A stretch of DNA of 38,948 nt from Rhodospirillaceae bacterium (GCA_018666805.1 JABIXB010000020.1:1-38948); one strand, 5' to 3'; numbered from the stretch's first letter, positions 9,832 to 19,491 are shown. Notes: generated by a model from the letters alone, not told the origin. Numbers and translations are program-made.

Positions 9832-11090
9832 CAGATAAAACGCTCCGCGACGCGGTCATAAGCCTCAAGGCCGGATACCGGACCGAGCGCCGCCAGGCTC
9901 GGCCGGCTGCGCTTGAATATCCGCCCGGCGACACGGACGACGTCTTGCGCCGTAATCGCGTCGATTTCCGCCACCATCTCGTCGATTGGGATGGCGCGGC
10001 CGAATATCAGCAATTGCCGGCCCAAGCGCTCGCAGCGCGAAGACGAGGATTCGAGCGACATCAGCAGGCTCGATTTAACCTGGGCGCGGGCGCGCGCCAC
10101 CTCCTCGTCGCTCACTTTGTCGCAAACCTTGTGTAGTTCATCGGCGATGACCGGCGTTAATTCCTGCAATTTATCCGGCCCTGTGCCGCAATAGACGCCA
10201 AACACGCCGCCATCAACATAGGATGAGGCAAAGCTGAATACGGTATAGGCCAGACCGCGCCGCTCACGGATTTCCTGGAACAGACGGGACGACATGCCGC
10301 CACCCAGCAAAGTCGAAAGAAGCTGTACGGTGTAGAAATCATCATCGTCGTAAGGGATTCCATCGAAACCCAATACGAGATGGGCCTGCTCCAAATCCTT
10401 CGACGTGCGCACGTCGCCGCCACTATAATTCGCCGTCAAATCATCCGCCGGCTGGACCGGGGGCAAGGCGTCGAAGGCGCCTCCCACCATGCCGGTGAAT
10501 GTTTCATGATCCAGCCGGCCGGCGCCGATCACGACCATGCGGGACGGGCTGTAGTGGCGCGCCATATAGCTCGCCAGCACATCGCGCGAATAATTTGCCA
10601 CTTGTTCCGCCGGGCCGAGGATGGTGCGGCCAAGCGGCTGGTCGGGATAGACGATTTCCTGAAACTGGTCGAAGACGACATCATCGGGCGTATCATGCGC
10701 CTGGGCGATCTCTTGAATAACCACGGCGCGCTCGCGCTCCAATTCGTCCTCGGCAAATACAGAATGCTGCAGAATATCGGCGAGAATATCGACCGCGAGG
10801 CCAACATCCTCTTTCATCACCTTGGCGTAATAAGCGGTTTGTTCACGCGAGGTGTAGGCATTGACGTGGCCGCCCACCGCTTCGATCTCCTCGGCAATCT
10901 CGAGCGCGCTGCGCCGCTCGGTGCCCTTGAAGGCCATATGCTCCAGCAGGTGCGAGACGCCGTTAATCTCGGCACTTTCGTAGCGCGCACCGACATCGAC
11001 CCAAACGCCGACCGAAGCCGTCTCCAGGTGCGGCATATTCTCGCTCACCACGCGCAACCCGTTCGGCAATGTCGAAACCTCAGTCGTCAC
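9831..11090 (-). CDS. M16 family zinc peptidase (processing-peptidase-like)
   Basis: A protein of about 419 residues with the inverted zinc motif HLLEH (H47, E50, H51 from the GTG start) within GVSHLLEHMAFKGT. The distal glutamate region RERAVVIQEIAQAHDTPDD and the glycine-rich LLGGGMSSRLFQEIRERRGL, followed by AYTVFSF, are standard for mitochondrial-processing-peptidase-beta-like bacterial enzymes. GTG at 11088-11090 is chosen over the upstream ATG (11123) because it has AAGG about 7 bases before it, begins at the family's conserved TLPNGLRVVSE, and overlaps the thrC stop as GTGA. The substrate is unknown; homologues next to thrC are common in alphaproteobacteria. Confidence 0.95.
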   Translation of the reverse strand: MTTEVSTLPNGLRVVSENMPHLETASVGVWVDVGARYESAEINGVSHLLEHMAFKGTERRSALEIAEEIEAVGGHVNAYTSREQTAYYAKVMKEDVGLAVDILADILQHSVFAEDELERERAVVIQEIAQAHDTPDDVVFDQFQEIVYPDQPLGRTILGPAEQVANYSRDVLASYMARHYSPSRMVVIGAGRLDHETFTGMVGGAFDALPPVQPADDLTANYSGGDVRTSKDLEQAHLVLGFDGIPYDDDDFYTVQLLSTLLGGGMSSRLFQEIRERRGLAYTVFSFASSYVDGGVFGVYCGTGPDKLQELTPVIADELHKVCDKVSDEEVARARAQVKSSLLMSLESSSSRCERLGRQLLIFGRAIPIDEMVAEIDAITAQDVVRVAGRIFKRSRPSLAALGPVSGLEAYDRVAERFI

Positions 11091-12520
11091 GCAACCTTCC
11101 CTTCCCTTTGGCCGCTGCCGCATGCCCGGACGAATTCCTTCACCGTCGCCAGATCGTTCGGCAGATGCGTCACATGTTCCGGGCGCTCAAGCAAATCGCC
11201 CAACCGATCCGGCAGCGCGGCATGAATACCGGTCGCCCGCTCGACCGCATCAGGAAACTTAGCCGGATGTGCGGTGGCAAGACAAATCATCGCTGCGGCG
11301 CCGGCATCCTGCGCCTGCATCGCGTCTTCGGCCGCGGCCACACCGGCGGCGCTGTGCGGATCAATCAACATACCGCATTCGCGCCACACCCGGGCCATGC
11401 ATTCAAGCGCGCGATCATCGTCAACGCGGCGGCCTGAGAACAGGCCGCGCACCGCATCGAGTTTATCCGCCGCAACATCAAAGCCACCGCCTTGGTCGAG
11501 TCTTCCGATCAATGCCCGGACGGCGGCGCCATCGCGACCGTACAGTTCAAACAGCAGGCGCTCGAAATTACTCGCGATCTGGATATCCATGCTCGGGCTG
11601 ATACTGGCGATGACGTCATTCTTGTAATAGCCGGCGCTGGCGAAGAAGCGCGCCAGGATATCGTTGGCATTGGTCGCAACCAGCAAATGGCGGATCGGCA
11701 GGCCGAGCCGGGCGGCGACATAGCCGGAATAGACATTGCCGAAATTCCCCGTCGGCACGGCGAAGGTCACGGGGCGCGCCGGCGAGCCCAGGGCCAGCGC
11801 CGCATAGGCGTAATAGACCGTCTGGGCCAGAATCCTTGCCCAATTAATAGAATTTACGGCGGCCAAATTCAGCGCATCGCGGAACGGCAGGTCGTTGAAC
11901 ATCGCTTTGACCATCGCCTGGCAATCGTCGAAGGTTCCGTCGACCGCCACATTGTGGACATTCGCTTCATCGACGGTCGTCATCTGCCGGCGCTGCACTT
12001 CCGAGACCCGGCCTTCGGGGTGCAAAATAACAATCGAGAGCGATTTCCGCCCGCGGCAAGCCTCAATAGCGGCCGAGCCGGTATCGCCGGAGGTGGCACC
12101 GACGATGGTCAGGCGCTCACCACGCCGCGCCACGACATGATCGAACAGGCGGCCCAAAAACTGCAGGGCATAATCCTTAAACGCCAGCGTCGGCCCGTGA
12201 TAAAGCTCCATCAGCCAGAAACGGGCGCCAAGCTGGGTGAGCGGCGCCGTCGCCGGGTGCTCGAATCCGGCGTAGGTTTCCCGCGCGATGCGTTCCAGCG
12301 CCGCCGGCTCGACCGCATCGCCGATAAAGGGCTGGGTGAGACGAACCGCGAGATCGGCATAGCTGAGCGATGCCATCTCCACCAAATCACTCTCGGAGAA
12401 AGGCGCCGGCCAGCTCTCCGGCACGAACAACCCGCCGTCGCGCGCCAAACCGGCGAGCAGCACGTCTTCAAACGACTCGCTGGCGGCGGCGCTGTCAGCG
12501 CGCGTACTCACATAGCGCAT
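11087..12520 (-). CDS. thrC: Threonine synthase
   Basis: A PLP enzyme converting O-phosphohomoserine to threonine. With 477 residues it is of the long (type 2, fungal/proteobacterial) class beginning MRYVSTRADSAA. The PLP lysine is K115 in HGPTLAFKDYALQFLG; the phosphate-binding region ATSGDTGSAAIEACRGRKSL and the block VPTGNFGNVYSGYVAARLGL are intact. ATG is at 12518-12520. It follows the M32 carboxypeptidase gene and overlaps the M16 peptidase by 4 bases. Its pathway partner thrB lies about 3.6 kb away on the opposite strand. Confidence 0.97.
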   Translation of the reverse strand: MRYVSTRADSAAASESFEDVLLAGLARDGGLFVPESWPAPFSESDLVEMASLSYADLAVRLTQPFIGDAVEPAALERIARETYAGFEHPATAPLTQLGARFWLMELYHGPTLAFKDYALQFLGRLFDHVVARRGERLTIVGATSGDTGSAAIEACRGRKSLSIVILHPEGRVSEVQRRQMTTVDEANVHNVAVDGTFDDCQAMVKAMFNDLPFRDALNLAAVNSINWARILAQTVYYAYAALALGSPARPVTFAVPTGNFGNVYSGYVAARLGLPIRHLLVATNANDILARFFASAGYYKNDVIASISPSMDIQIASNFERLLFELYGRDGAAVRALIGRLDQGGGFDVAADKLDAVRGLFSGRRVDDDRALECMARVWRECGMLIDPHSAAGVAAAEDAMQAQDAGAAAMICLATAHPAKFPDAVERATGIHAALPDRLGDLLERPEHVTHLPNDLATVKEFVRACGSGQREGKVA

Positions 12521-12558
12521 GGCTGAACCGCATGGGTCATTGTTGTCACTCCTTGGCC

Positions 12559-14061
12559 CTAACCAAGATAGCGCATCTTGAGGTGCGCTTTAAAGGCATC
12601 TGCGGAAAGCGCCTGGCCGGTGGCGCGCTCGATTAGCTCATGGCTTGAATAGCGCGATGCCTGGCTGTGGATTTTCTCGCCCAGCCAAGTCAACAGAGGC
12701 GCAAAATCGCCTTCGGAAAGAGTTGGGCGGAGGCTGCCGATCTCGCGGCTGGCGCAGTCAAACAGCTGCGCCGCAATCAGCGCGCCCAATGTATAGCTCG
12801 GGAAATAGCCGACATCGCCGCACGCCCAGTGAATATCCTGAAGACAGCCCTCAGCGTGATTGTCCGGTGTGAGGCCAAGAAATTCCTGCATGCCCTGTTG
12901 CCAGGCGTCGGGGATATCCGGCGCTTGCAGATCGCCAGTGATCATCGCTTTTTCGAGCCGGTAACGCAGCATGATATGAGCCGGGTAGGTGACCTCATCG
13001 GCATCGACGCGGATAAAGCCCGGCGCCACATGCACCGCCATGCGATGCAGATTTTCAGGCGCAAAAACATCCGCCGCTTCAGGCCCGGGATGATCGAAAG
13101 CGTCGCGCATCAACGGCGCGGCGAATTGAAAAAATTCAGCGCTGCGGCAAGCCTGCATTTCCATCAGCAAGGACTGGCTCTCATGCAGGCTCATGCTGCG
13201 CGCTTCGCCAACCGGCTGGTTGCGCCAATCCGTGGGCAGGCCACGTTCATAAAGCGCATGACCGGTTTCATGTAGCACCGCCATCACGGAGGAAGCAAAA
13301 TCGCTCTCGTCATAGCGCGTGGTGATACGCACATCCTCCGACACTCCGCCGCAAAACGGATGGTGACTTTCATCCAACCGGCCATGGGCGAAATCGAAGC
13401 CGATTTTCTCCATCAATGTCTGCGAAAGCGCGCGCTGGCGCGCTATCGGAAACGGACCGTCCGGCTGAAGCGGCGCCGCATCGCGCGCCTGTTTTTCCAG
13501 CACCTGGGCGAGAAACTCCGGTAAAAAAATACCCAAATCGGCAAAAATTCCGTCGATCTCTGCGCTGCGGAAACCGGGATCATAACCATCGATCAGGGCA
13601 TCATAGGGGGCGAGGCCAAGCGCCGCCGATTTTGCCGCGGCTTTCTCCCGCACCAAAACAAGCAGCGGCTCGAAAGCGCGGCAAAAAGCGGCGAAATCGC
13701 TCGACGCGCGCGCCTCGCGCCACACCATTTCACAATTGGCGGCGGCGTTGCTGAGGGCTGCCACCAAATCGGCCGGCAGGGCATTGGCGTGCGACCAACG
13801 CAGCCGCATTTCGGTGAGATTGGAATTCTGCCATGGGTTCAAATCAGCGCGCGCGGCTTCCGCACTGTCGAGCAAATCGGCCAATTCCGCATCGGCCATA
13901 CATTCATGTTGGATAAGATCGAGCTCGGTAAGCTGGGCGGTGCGCGCCTCGGCGCCACCGGTCGGCATTACGGCCGCCCAATCCCACTGCAACACCGCAG
14001 CCGCGCCGCCGAGGTTGGCCATGCGCCGGAAACGTTGCTCAAGCGCCGCGTAAGAGCTCAT
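12559..14061 (-). CDS. M32 family carboxypeptidase (Taq type)
   Basis: A 500-residue zinc carboxypeptidase that removes C-terminal residues from peptides. The HExxH motif is HETGH at 264-268 (in AVLHETGHALYERGLPTDWR), with the conserved SMSLHESQSLLMEMQACRS downstream supplying the third ligand region. DVRITTRYDESDF and YTLGALIAAQLF are also family blocks; the length matches known M32 enzymes. Its ATG overlaps the SURF1 stop as ATGA. A peptidase sitting between oxidase assembly and threonine synthesis has no obvious shared role and may simply be carried in the operon. Confidence 0.95.
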   Translation of the reverse strand: MSSYAALEQRFRRMANLGGAAAVLQWDWAAVMPTGGAEARTAQLTELDLIQHECMADAELADLLDSAEAARADLNPWQNSNLTEMRLRWSHANALPADLVAALSNAAANCEMVWREARASSDFAAFCRAFEPLLVLVREKAAAKSAALGLAPYDALIDGYDPGFRSAEIDGIFADLGIFLPEFLAQVLEKQARDAAPLQPDGPFPIARQRALSQTLMEKIGFDFAHGRLDESHHPFCGGVSEDVRITTRYDESDFASSVMAVLHETGHALYERGLPTDWRNQPVGEARSMSLHESQSLLMEMQACRSAEFFQFAAPLMRDAFDHPGPEAADVFAPENLHRMAVHVAPGFIRVDADEVTYPAHIMLRYRLEKAMITGDLQAPDIPDAWQQGMQEFLGLTPDNHAEGCLQDIHWACGDVGYFPSYTLGALIAAQLFDCASREIGSLRPTLSEGDFAPLLTWLGEKIHSQASRYSSHELIERATGQALSADAFKAHLKMRYLG

Positions 14062-14807
14062 GGCTTTGCTTCACCATTGGGCTGTCCATTGGGCTGTTCT
14101 GTGGGCTGCGCTGCCCGTCGGCGCGCGCCGCGAAACATAAGAAAGGTAATGACGCCAAGCGTGGCCGCGAGCGCGAACCACGTCACGACATATTGCACAT
14201 GCGAGTTTCTCAGCTCGGTTTTTGTTTGCCCACCAATCGGAAAGCCACCCGGGTTGGCCGCCGGCCCGGCATCAATCAAATAGTCGCGCGGCTCTATACC
14301 GGCCTCGGCGGAGAGCGACGGCATGTCGAGCCAATACCAGAATTTTTCCTGCGGTAGATTTTCGGGCGTCATCCAGCCGGGCTCAACGCTTGAATTGAGC
14401 AACCCCTCAATGCGAACCACCCCCTCGATCTGCCCCTCAGTGCGCGTCGCCGGATCCTTTTTGGCCACCGGGATCCAGCCGCGATTGACCAACAGGACAC
14501 TGCCATCGCTGCGCTCGAACGGTGTGATGACATGGTAGCCGGGATTGGAGCGGTAGGAGCGCGCCGCCAGAAACATCTCCATGTCGTGCTGAAAACGGCC
14601 CTCCAGCCAAACCGGGCGAAACAGCATGGCGGGGATATCTTCGACCGACGCCGGCAGCGCGATTGCCTCCGATTGGGCGCGCGCCTGGCGAAACGCGTTG
14701 GTCTCGTTTTTCCACATCAGGCGTTGCACCTGCCAGGCGCCGAGCGCCAGCATGATGAGGATGCCGGGAATGGCGATGAATATCAGCCAGCGCTTGGCGC
14801 GCGGCAT
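14058..14807 (-). CDS. SURF1-family cytochrome oxidase assembly protein
   Basis: A 249-residue inner-membrane protein that helps insert heme a into cytochrome c oxidase subunit I. It has the SURF1 arrangement: an N-terminal transmembrane helix (WLIFIAIPGILIMLALGAW), a periplasmic domain with PVWLEGRFQHDMEMFLAARS, GYHVITPF, VLLVNRGWIPV and YWLDMPSLS, then a second helix near the C-terminus (YVVTWFALAATLGVITFLMF). ATG at 14805-14807 (MPRAKRW) is preferred; longer in-frame readings would overlap the DUF983 gene and lack homology. It starts 7 bases after DUF983 and overlaps the M32 gene by 4. Confidence 0.95.
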   Translation of the reverse strand: MPRAKRWLIFIAIPGILIMLALGAWQVQRLMWKNETNAFRQARAQSEAIALPASVEDIPAMLFRPVWLEGRFQHDMEMFLAARSYRSNPGYHVITPFERSDGSVLLVNRGWIPVAKKDPATRTEGQIEGVVRIEGLLNSSVEPGWMTPENLPQEKFWYWLDMPSLSAEAGIEPRDYLIDAGPAANPGGFPIGGQTKTELRNSHVQYVVTWFALAATLGVITFLMFRGARRRAAQPTEQPNGQPNGEAKP

Positions 14808-14814
14808 AGACGTA

Positions 14815-15189
14815 TTATGACTCTTGGTCAAAATCCAGAACCTTGTGTTTGAATTGTTGTGCGACCATCCATGCCTTGGCCGGCCTGAGCGCGCCAAGGC
14901 AACCACCGAGAATAGCCGGTGCCCAGATAACGCCATGCACCCAATAGGGCGGTTGATAGGATATTTCGACCCAGAGTGCGAGGCCAACGATGACGGCGCC
15001 AACGATGAGAACGACAAATACCGCCGGGCCATCACCGGCATCGTGCTTGCGCAGCTCGAGCCCGCAATGGGCGCATTTCTCGACAGTTTTCAGATAGCCC
15101 GAATAGAGCCGGCCCTTGCCGCACTTGGGACAACGGCACAGAAGCCCGGCGCGAAAGGATGAGACAGGTTGAAGTGGCGCTTCTGCCAT
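14815..15189 (-). CDS. DUF983 family zinc-ribbon membrane protein
   Basis: A 124-residue protein with cysteines C18, C20, C23, C39 and C42 in LCRCPKCGKGRLYSGYL and EKCAHCGLELRKHDAGDGPA, then two hydrophobic segments at about 53-72 and 84-104. This is the DUF983 pattern, found next to coxC and SURF1 in alphaproteobacteria. A role in cytochrome oxidase biogenesis is inferred from that conserved neighbourhood only. It may use a terminator-separated or read-through transcript from coxC, since a hairpin lies between them. Confidence 0.92.
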   Translation of the reverse strand: MAEAPLQPVSSFRAGLLCRCPKCGKGRLYSGYLKTVEKCAHCGLELRKHDAGDGPAVFVVLIVGAVIVGLALWVEISYQPPYWVHGVIWAPAILGGCLGALRPAKAWMVAQQFKHKVLDFDQES

Positions 15190-15251
15190 GCGCTCAGAAA
15201 TCCCCTACTGAACCTATTTATGAGTGATTTGTAACATATGCCAACAAGGCA

Positions 15252-15285
15252 ACGCCCGCGAGCCCTATCCGTGGGCCGCGGGCGT
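15252..15285 (-). terminator. Strong hairpin between coxC and DUF983, possible terminator or processing site
   Basis: A nine-base-pair stem (ACGCCCGCG/CGCGGGCGT) continues after one bulged base into four more pairs, with a 7-base loop. On the minus strand the 3' side continues TGCCTTGTTGG, which is only moderately T-rich. It lies 50 bases after the coxC stop and 62 bases before the DUF983 start. It may end or attenuate the cox transcript, or protect its 3' end. Confidence 0.45.
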
Positions 15286-15335
15286 CGTATTCTTTGCCGG
15301 ATGCTGCTATTGCGGCAGCGGCAGGAAAGGCGCGC

Positions 15336-16133
15336 TCAGGAGCCGCCCCACCAATAGACCCAGATGAACAGGAACAACCAGACGACATCAACGAAATGCC
15401 AATACCAGGCTGCCGCCTCAAAGCCGAGATGCTGTTCCGGTTTGAAATGGCCCTTCATCGTGCGCCACAGGCAAACACCGAGGAAGATGGCGCCGACCAT
15501 CACATGGAAGCCATGGAAACCGGTCGCCATATAGAAGGTTGAGGAATAGATGCCTTCGCGAAAACCGAACGCGGCGCTGGCATACTCATAGCCCTGAATG
15601 CAGAGGAATATAACGCCGAGCAAAACCGTTACGGCCAATCCCAATGTCAGCTGTTTGCGGTTGCCATGCTTCAGCGCATGATGCGCCCAGGTCACCGTGG
15701 CGCCCGAAGCGAGCAAAATCAGCGTATTGAGGAACGGCAATTCCCAGACATGCAAGGCTTCGACACCGGGCGGCGGCCAGGTGAAACCGATCGCCTCCTT
15801 CGGCATGATGGAGGAATTGAAGAAGGCCCAGAAAAAGGCAGCGAAAAACATCACCTCGGAGGCGATGAACAGCACCATGCCAAATCTGAGGCCGCGGGTG
15901 ACGACCGGCGTGTGAAATTTTTCATGCGCCTCGCGCACCACATCGCGCCACCAGCCAAACATGGTCACGACGGTGAGCGCGAATCCGATGGCCATCAGCC
16001 AGACCTGATTTTCGCGGAAATAAAGGATACTGCCGCCCAACAACAGACCGCCCGCCATGGACCCGACAAAGGGCCAGGGGCTCGGTTTGACCATGTGAAA
16101 TTGGTGGCCCTTTGAATGTGATGTATCGGTCAT
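15336..16133 (-). CDS. coxC: Cytochrome c oxidase subunit III
   Basis: A 265-residue inner-membrane subunit of aa3-type oxidase. It shows the subunit III pattern of seven hydrophobic segments, with KGHQFHMVKPSPWPFVGSMA at the start, REAHEKFHTPVVTRGLRFGM, FFAAFFWAFFNSSIMP, HHALKHGNRKQ, FYMATGFHGFHVMVGAIFLG and a final AAWYWHFVDVVWLFLFIWVY. Residues around the conserved glutamate of helix 3 are present (SEVMFFAAFF). It is 54 bases after ctaG, in the coxB-coxA-ctaB-ctaG-coxC order usual for alphaproteobacteria. Confidence 0.98.
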   Translation of the reverse strand: MTDTSHSKGHQFHMVKPSPWPFVGSMAGGLLLGGSILYFRENQVWLMAIGFALTVVTMFGWWRDVVREAHEKFHTPVVTRGLRFGMVLFIASEVMFFAAFFWAFFNSSIMPKEAIGFTWPPPGVEALHVWELPFLNTLILLASGATVTWAHHALKHGNRKQLTLGLAVTVLLGVIFLCIQGYEYASAAFGFREGIYSSTFYMATGFHGFHVMVGAIFLGVCLWRTMKGHFKPEQHLGFEAAAWYWHFVDVVWLFLFIWVYWWGGS

Positions 16134-16187
16134 ATCGTCACTCCATGGTCATATTCCGGCAGCCGCCGGAATGATGCCGGTTCCGTT

Positions 16188-16796
16188 TTAGTTTTGTCTG
16201 ATCCCGCCGTCTAATTCACGGCTGGCCAGTTGCGCTTCTTCACCAAGATAGTCTTTCAAAGCCTCCTCACCCTGATTGAAAAAGGTGTAGGAGAGGGTAA
16301 TTGTCGTCACATCGTCCAAATTGCGGTCGTTTACGATATCCGGATCAACAAAGAAGGTGACCGGAAGTTCCGCACTTTCGCCGGGCCTGAGCACCTGCTC
16401 TTCGAAGCAGAAGCAATCGACCTTGTTGAAATATATGCCCGCCTTTAGCGGCGTTACGTTGAAGGTGGCACTGCCCAATATGGTCCTGTCCGATTCATTC
16501 TTCGCCGTATAAAAAGCGAGCCCAACCTCACCGACATGCAATTGGACTTCCAATTGAGACGGCTTGAAGCGCCACGGTATGTCATTCGAAACATCGGAAT
16601 TGAAGCGCACCGCAATGGTGCGTTCGCCAATCGTCTCCGGCGCCGCATCGGCGGTTTGCGTTGTGCCGCCAAAGCCGGTGACGCTGCAGAAGAGGTCGTA
16701 AAGCGGCACCGCGGCAAACGAAAGCCCAACCATGCCGCACACCACGCCGCCCAAAACGACGAGCATCACGCTCTTGCGCTGCTTGCTGAGGGCCAT
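16188..16796 (-). CDS. ctaG: Cytochrome c oxidase assembly protein CtaG (Cox11)
   Basis: A 202-residue membrane-anchored copper chaperone that delivers copper to the CuB centre of subunit I. There is one N-terminal transmembrane helix (about 9-30), then FAAVPLYDLFCSVTGFGGTT with a conserved cysteine, and the copper motif CFCFEEQ with C128 and C130. The beta-sandwich ends in VTTITLSYTFFNQ. Its ATG immediately follows the stop of the 39-codon gene upstream (TAG then ATG), indicating tight coupling. The family length is normal. Confidence 0.97.
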   Translation of the reverse strand: MALSKQRKSVMLVVLGGVVCGMVGLSFAAVPLYDLFCSVTGFGGTTQTADAAPETIGERTIAVRFNSDVSNDIPWRFKPSQLEVQLHVGEVGLAFYTAKNESDRTILGSATFNVTPLKAGIYFNKVDCFCFEEQVLRPGESAELPVTFFVDPDIVNDRNLDDVTTITLSYTFFNQGEEALKDYLGEEAQLASRELDGGIRQN

Positions 16797-16916
16797 CTAT
16801 TGCCCCCCCATGCGCGCCATGGTGATGAAGAAGAACAACACCACCAAACCGAGCAAAACGCCGGCCAAGGCATAATTCCGCCAGCGGCGGCGGCGGTGAT
16901 ATTCTTTATCATCCAT
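16797..16916 (-). CDS. Small single-helix membrane protein between ctaB and ctaG (CoxF-like position)
   Basis: A 39-codon gene reads MDDKEYHRRRRWRNYALAGV and continues through LLGLVVLFFFITMARMGGQ. It has a charged, arginine-rich N-terminus and one transmembrane helix (about residues 16-33), predicted N-in by the positive-inside rule. Its stop codon abuts the ctaG start. Small proteins at this place in alphaproteobacterial cox operons are often annotated CoxF or cytochrome oxidase assembly protein; the assignment here rests on position and topology. An in-frame ATG four codons upstream (16926-16928) is an alternative start. No strong ribosome site is seen for either. Confidence 0.8.
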   Translation of the reverse strand: MDDKEYHRRRRWRNYALAGVLLGLVVLFFFITMARMGGQ

Positions 16917-16932
16917 GATTCGATGCATCGCT

Positions 16933-17850
16933 CTAGACTGCGATCCAAAGGCTCTGATCGACCAGGAGAAGGACGAAGATCAGAAAGAGATATAGGATCG
17001 AAAAGGGAAACATGCGCCGCGCACTGCGATCGCTTTTGTCGCGGATAACATTGACGGCACAGGCGAGAAACAGCACACCGAGCACCAGGGCGCCGGCGCC
17101 GTAAACCATGCCCGAAAGGCCAATGATGCATGGCAGCAGGGTGACCGGCAGCAGCGCCGCTGTGTAGACGAACATTTGCCAAGCGGTGGTTTCACGCCCG
17201 GCAACGACCGGCAGCATCGGCACGCCAGCCTTGTCATAATCGCCCTTCTTGTAGAGCGCCAGAGCCCAGAAATGAGGCGGCGTCCAGAGAAAGATAATGG
17301 CGAACAGGACGATCGAAGCGAGGGCGATATCGCCGCCCACGGCGGCCCAGCCGATCATCGGCGGGAAAGCGCCGGCGGCGCCGCCAATAACGATGTTTTG
17401 CGGCGTGCGGCGTTTTAACGCCATGGAGTAGATAACAACGTAAAAGAAGATGGTGAAGGCCAACAGGCCGGCCGCCACGCCATTCACCGCAAGCGCCATG
17501 ATGGCGACCGAAGCGACCGCCAGCGTGATGCCGAAACCAAGTGCCGCGCCCGGCGGCACACGGCCTGCCGGGATCGGCCGATTTTTGGTGCGCGACATCA
17601 GGGCATCGATGTCGCGGTCGTACCACATGTTTATGGCGCCGGCCGCGCCCGCGCCAACGGCAATGCAGAGGATGGCGACGATAGCCAACACCGGATGCAA
17701 CGTACCCGGCGCCAGCACCATGCCGACCACACCGGTAAAGACGACAAGCGACATGACGCGCGGCTTGAGAAGCGCGACGAAATCCTTGAGCGCAATCTCC
17801 TGCCCGTAAGCGGCGGATGCCGCGCCATTTGACTGATATGTCGCCGTCAC
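16933..17850 (-). CDS. ctaB: Protoheme IX farnesyltransferase (heme O synthase)
   Basis: A 305-residue polytopic membrane prenyltransferase that attaches farnesyl to heme b to make heme O, the precursor of heme A in the oxidase. The first Asp-rich motif is [20 protein letters not shown], and [20 protein letters not shown] and [20 protein letters not shown] are hallmark segments. It is distinguished from UbiA (also in this window) by these blocks and by its place in the cox operon. It lies 30 bases after coxA and 16 bases before the small membrane protein. ctaA (heme A synthase) is not in the window. Confidence 0.97.
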   Translation of the reverse strand: MTATYQSNGAASAAYGQEIALKDFVALLKPRVMSLVVFTGVVGMVLAPGTLHPVLAIVAILCIAVGAGAAGAINMWYDRDIDALMSRTKNRPIPAGRVPPGAALGFGITLAVASVAIMALAVNGVAAGLLAFTIFFYVVIYSMALKRRTPQNIVIGGAAGAFPPMIGWAAVGGDIALASIVLFAIIFLWTPPHFWALALYKKGDYDKAGVPMLPVVAGRETTAWQMFVYTAALLPVTLLPCIIGLSGMVYGAGALVLGVLFLACAVNVIRDKSDRSARRMFPFSILYLFLIFVLLLVDQSLWIAV

Positions 17851-17880
17851 CTGATCAACCCCCCTGCCCTCAGGCCCCGA

Positions 17881-19491
17881 TCAACGGATGCGCGGCAGTT
17901 CTTCGTGGGTATGGAAAGGCGCCGGTGAATCCACCGTCCACTCCAGCGTATCCGCGCCTTCGCCCCACGGGTTAGCCGCGCACTTCTTGCCCCTGGTCAG
18001 CGTGTAAATCACGATGAAGATGAACAAGATGATGCCCGCCGCCGAAATATAAGAGCCAATCGAGGCAATCAGGTTCCAGCCGGCATAGGCATCCGGATAG
18101 TCCGGAATACGGCGTGGCATGCCGGCCGCACCCAAGAAATGCATCGGGAAGAACGTCATGTTGACGCCGATGAAGGAAATGAAGAAGTGGAGCTTGCCAA
18201 GCATCTCCGGATATTGCCGCCCACTCATCTTGCCAAACCAGTAATAGAAGCCGGCGAAAATCAGGAACGCCGCACCGATCGACATGGTGTAGTGGAAATG
18301 GCCAACCACATAATAGGTGTCATGCAGGGCAATATCGACGCCCGCATTGGACAGCACGACACCCGTCACGCCGCCGACGGTAAAGAGGAAGATAAAGCCC
18401 AACACCCAAAGCATCGGTGTTTTAAGCTCGATCGAGCCGCCCCACATGGTCGCCAGCCAACTGAAGATCTTGATCCCGGTCGGCACCGCAATCACCATCG
18501 TCGCGGCAATGAAATAGGCGCGTGTGTTGACGTCCAGACCGACCGTGTACATGTGATGCGCCCACACAACAAAGCCGACAAAGCCAATCGCCACCATGGC
18601 ATAAGCCATGCCGAGATAGCCGAAGATCGGCTTCTTGGAAAAGGTCGAGACGATATGGCTGGCGATGCCGAAGCCCGGCAAAATCAGAATGTAAACTTCG
18701 GGATGGCCGAAGAACCAGAACAGATGCTGGAACAGCACCGGATCGCCGCCACCGGCCGGATCGAAGAATGTGGTGCCGACATTGCGGTCGGTCAGCAGCA
18801 TCGTGATGGCGCCCGCCAGAACCGGCAAGGAGAGCAACAACAGGAATGCGGTCACCAGGATCGACCAGGAGAAGAGCGGCATCTTGTGCAGTGTCATGCC
18901 GGGTGCGCGCATATTCAAAATCGTGGTGATGAAATTGATCGCGCCCAAAATCGACGAAGCGCCGGCAAGATGGAGGGCGAAGATCGCCATATCCATCGCC
19001 GGCCCGGGCTGCCCGCTGGTCGAGAGCGGCGCATAAACCGTCCAGCCGCCACCCACACCGGTGGCACCTCCCGCCGTACTTGGCACAAACAGTGAGCCGA
19101 CGAGAAGCGCGCCAGCCGGTACCAACAGCCAGAAACTAATATTGTTCATGCGCGGGAACGCCATATCCGGCGCGCCGATCATCAGTGGCACCATCCAATT
19201 GCCCATGCCGCCGATAAAGGCCGGCATGACAAAGAAGAACACCATGATCAGGCCATGCGCGGTGACGAAGACATTAAAGTAATGCGGATTGTCGGCAAAA
19301 ATCTGCATGCCGGGAGAGGTGAGTTCGATCCGCATAAGGATTGAAAGAGCCGCACCAACGACGCCCATGATAATGGCGAACACAAGATACATCGTGCCGA
19401 TGTCCTTGTGGTTGGTGGAATAGAGCCAACGGGTAATGCCCCGCGGGGTGTGATGGGCGTGCGCGTCGTGCCCTGCTGCACTGCTACTCAT
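17881..19491 (-). CDS. coxA: Cytochrome c oxidase subunit I
   Basis: The catalytic 536-residue subunit of an aa3-type oxidase, with twelve hydrophobic segments. It contains [20 protein letters not shown] and the CuB-ligand and cross-linked tyrosine site [15 protein letters not shown] (H263, Y267). Also present are [19 protein letters not shown] with two CuB histidines, and [20 protein letters not shown] with the heme ligands. The glutamate of the D-channel precedes the HPEVY block as GHPE. The length matches A-type oxidases. It is 23 bases after coxB and 30 bases before ctaB. All key residues appear intact. Confidence 0.99.
   Translation of the reverse strand: MSSSAAGHDAHAHHTPRGITRWLYSTNHKDIGTMYLVFAIIMGVVGAALSILMRIELTSPGMQIFADNPHYFNVFVTAHGLIMVFFFVMPAFIGGMGNWMVPLMIGAPDMAFPRMNNISFWLLVPAGALLVGSLFVPSTAGGATGVGGGWTVYAPLSTSGQPGPAMDMAIFALHLAGASSILGAINFITTILNMRAPGMTLHKMPLFSWSILVTAFLLLLSLPVLAGAITMLLTDRNVGTTFFDPAGGGDPVLFQHLFWFFGHPEVYILILPGFGIASHIVSTFSKKPIFGYLGMAYAMVAIGFVGFVVWAHHMYTVGLDVNTRAYFIAATMVIAVPTGIKIFSWLATMWGGSIELKTPMLWVLGFIFLFTVGGVTGVVLSNAGVDIALHDTYYVVGHFHYTMSIGAAFLIFAGFYYWFGKMSGRQYPEMLGKLHFFISFIGVNMTFFPMHFLGAAGMPRRIPDYPDAYAGWNLIASIGSYISAAGIILFIFIVIYTLTRGKKCAANPWGEGADTLEWTVDSPAPFHTHEELPRIR

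Noticed and set aside
11492-12526. A 344-codon plus-strand open frame
   Set aside because: Antisense to thrC with an intact PLP site; no motif in the antisense product.
18139-19095. A 318-codon plus-strand open frame
   Set aside because: Antisense to coxA; its H-, E- and Q-rich translation is the reverse of transmembrane codons.
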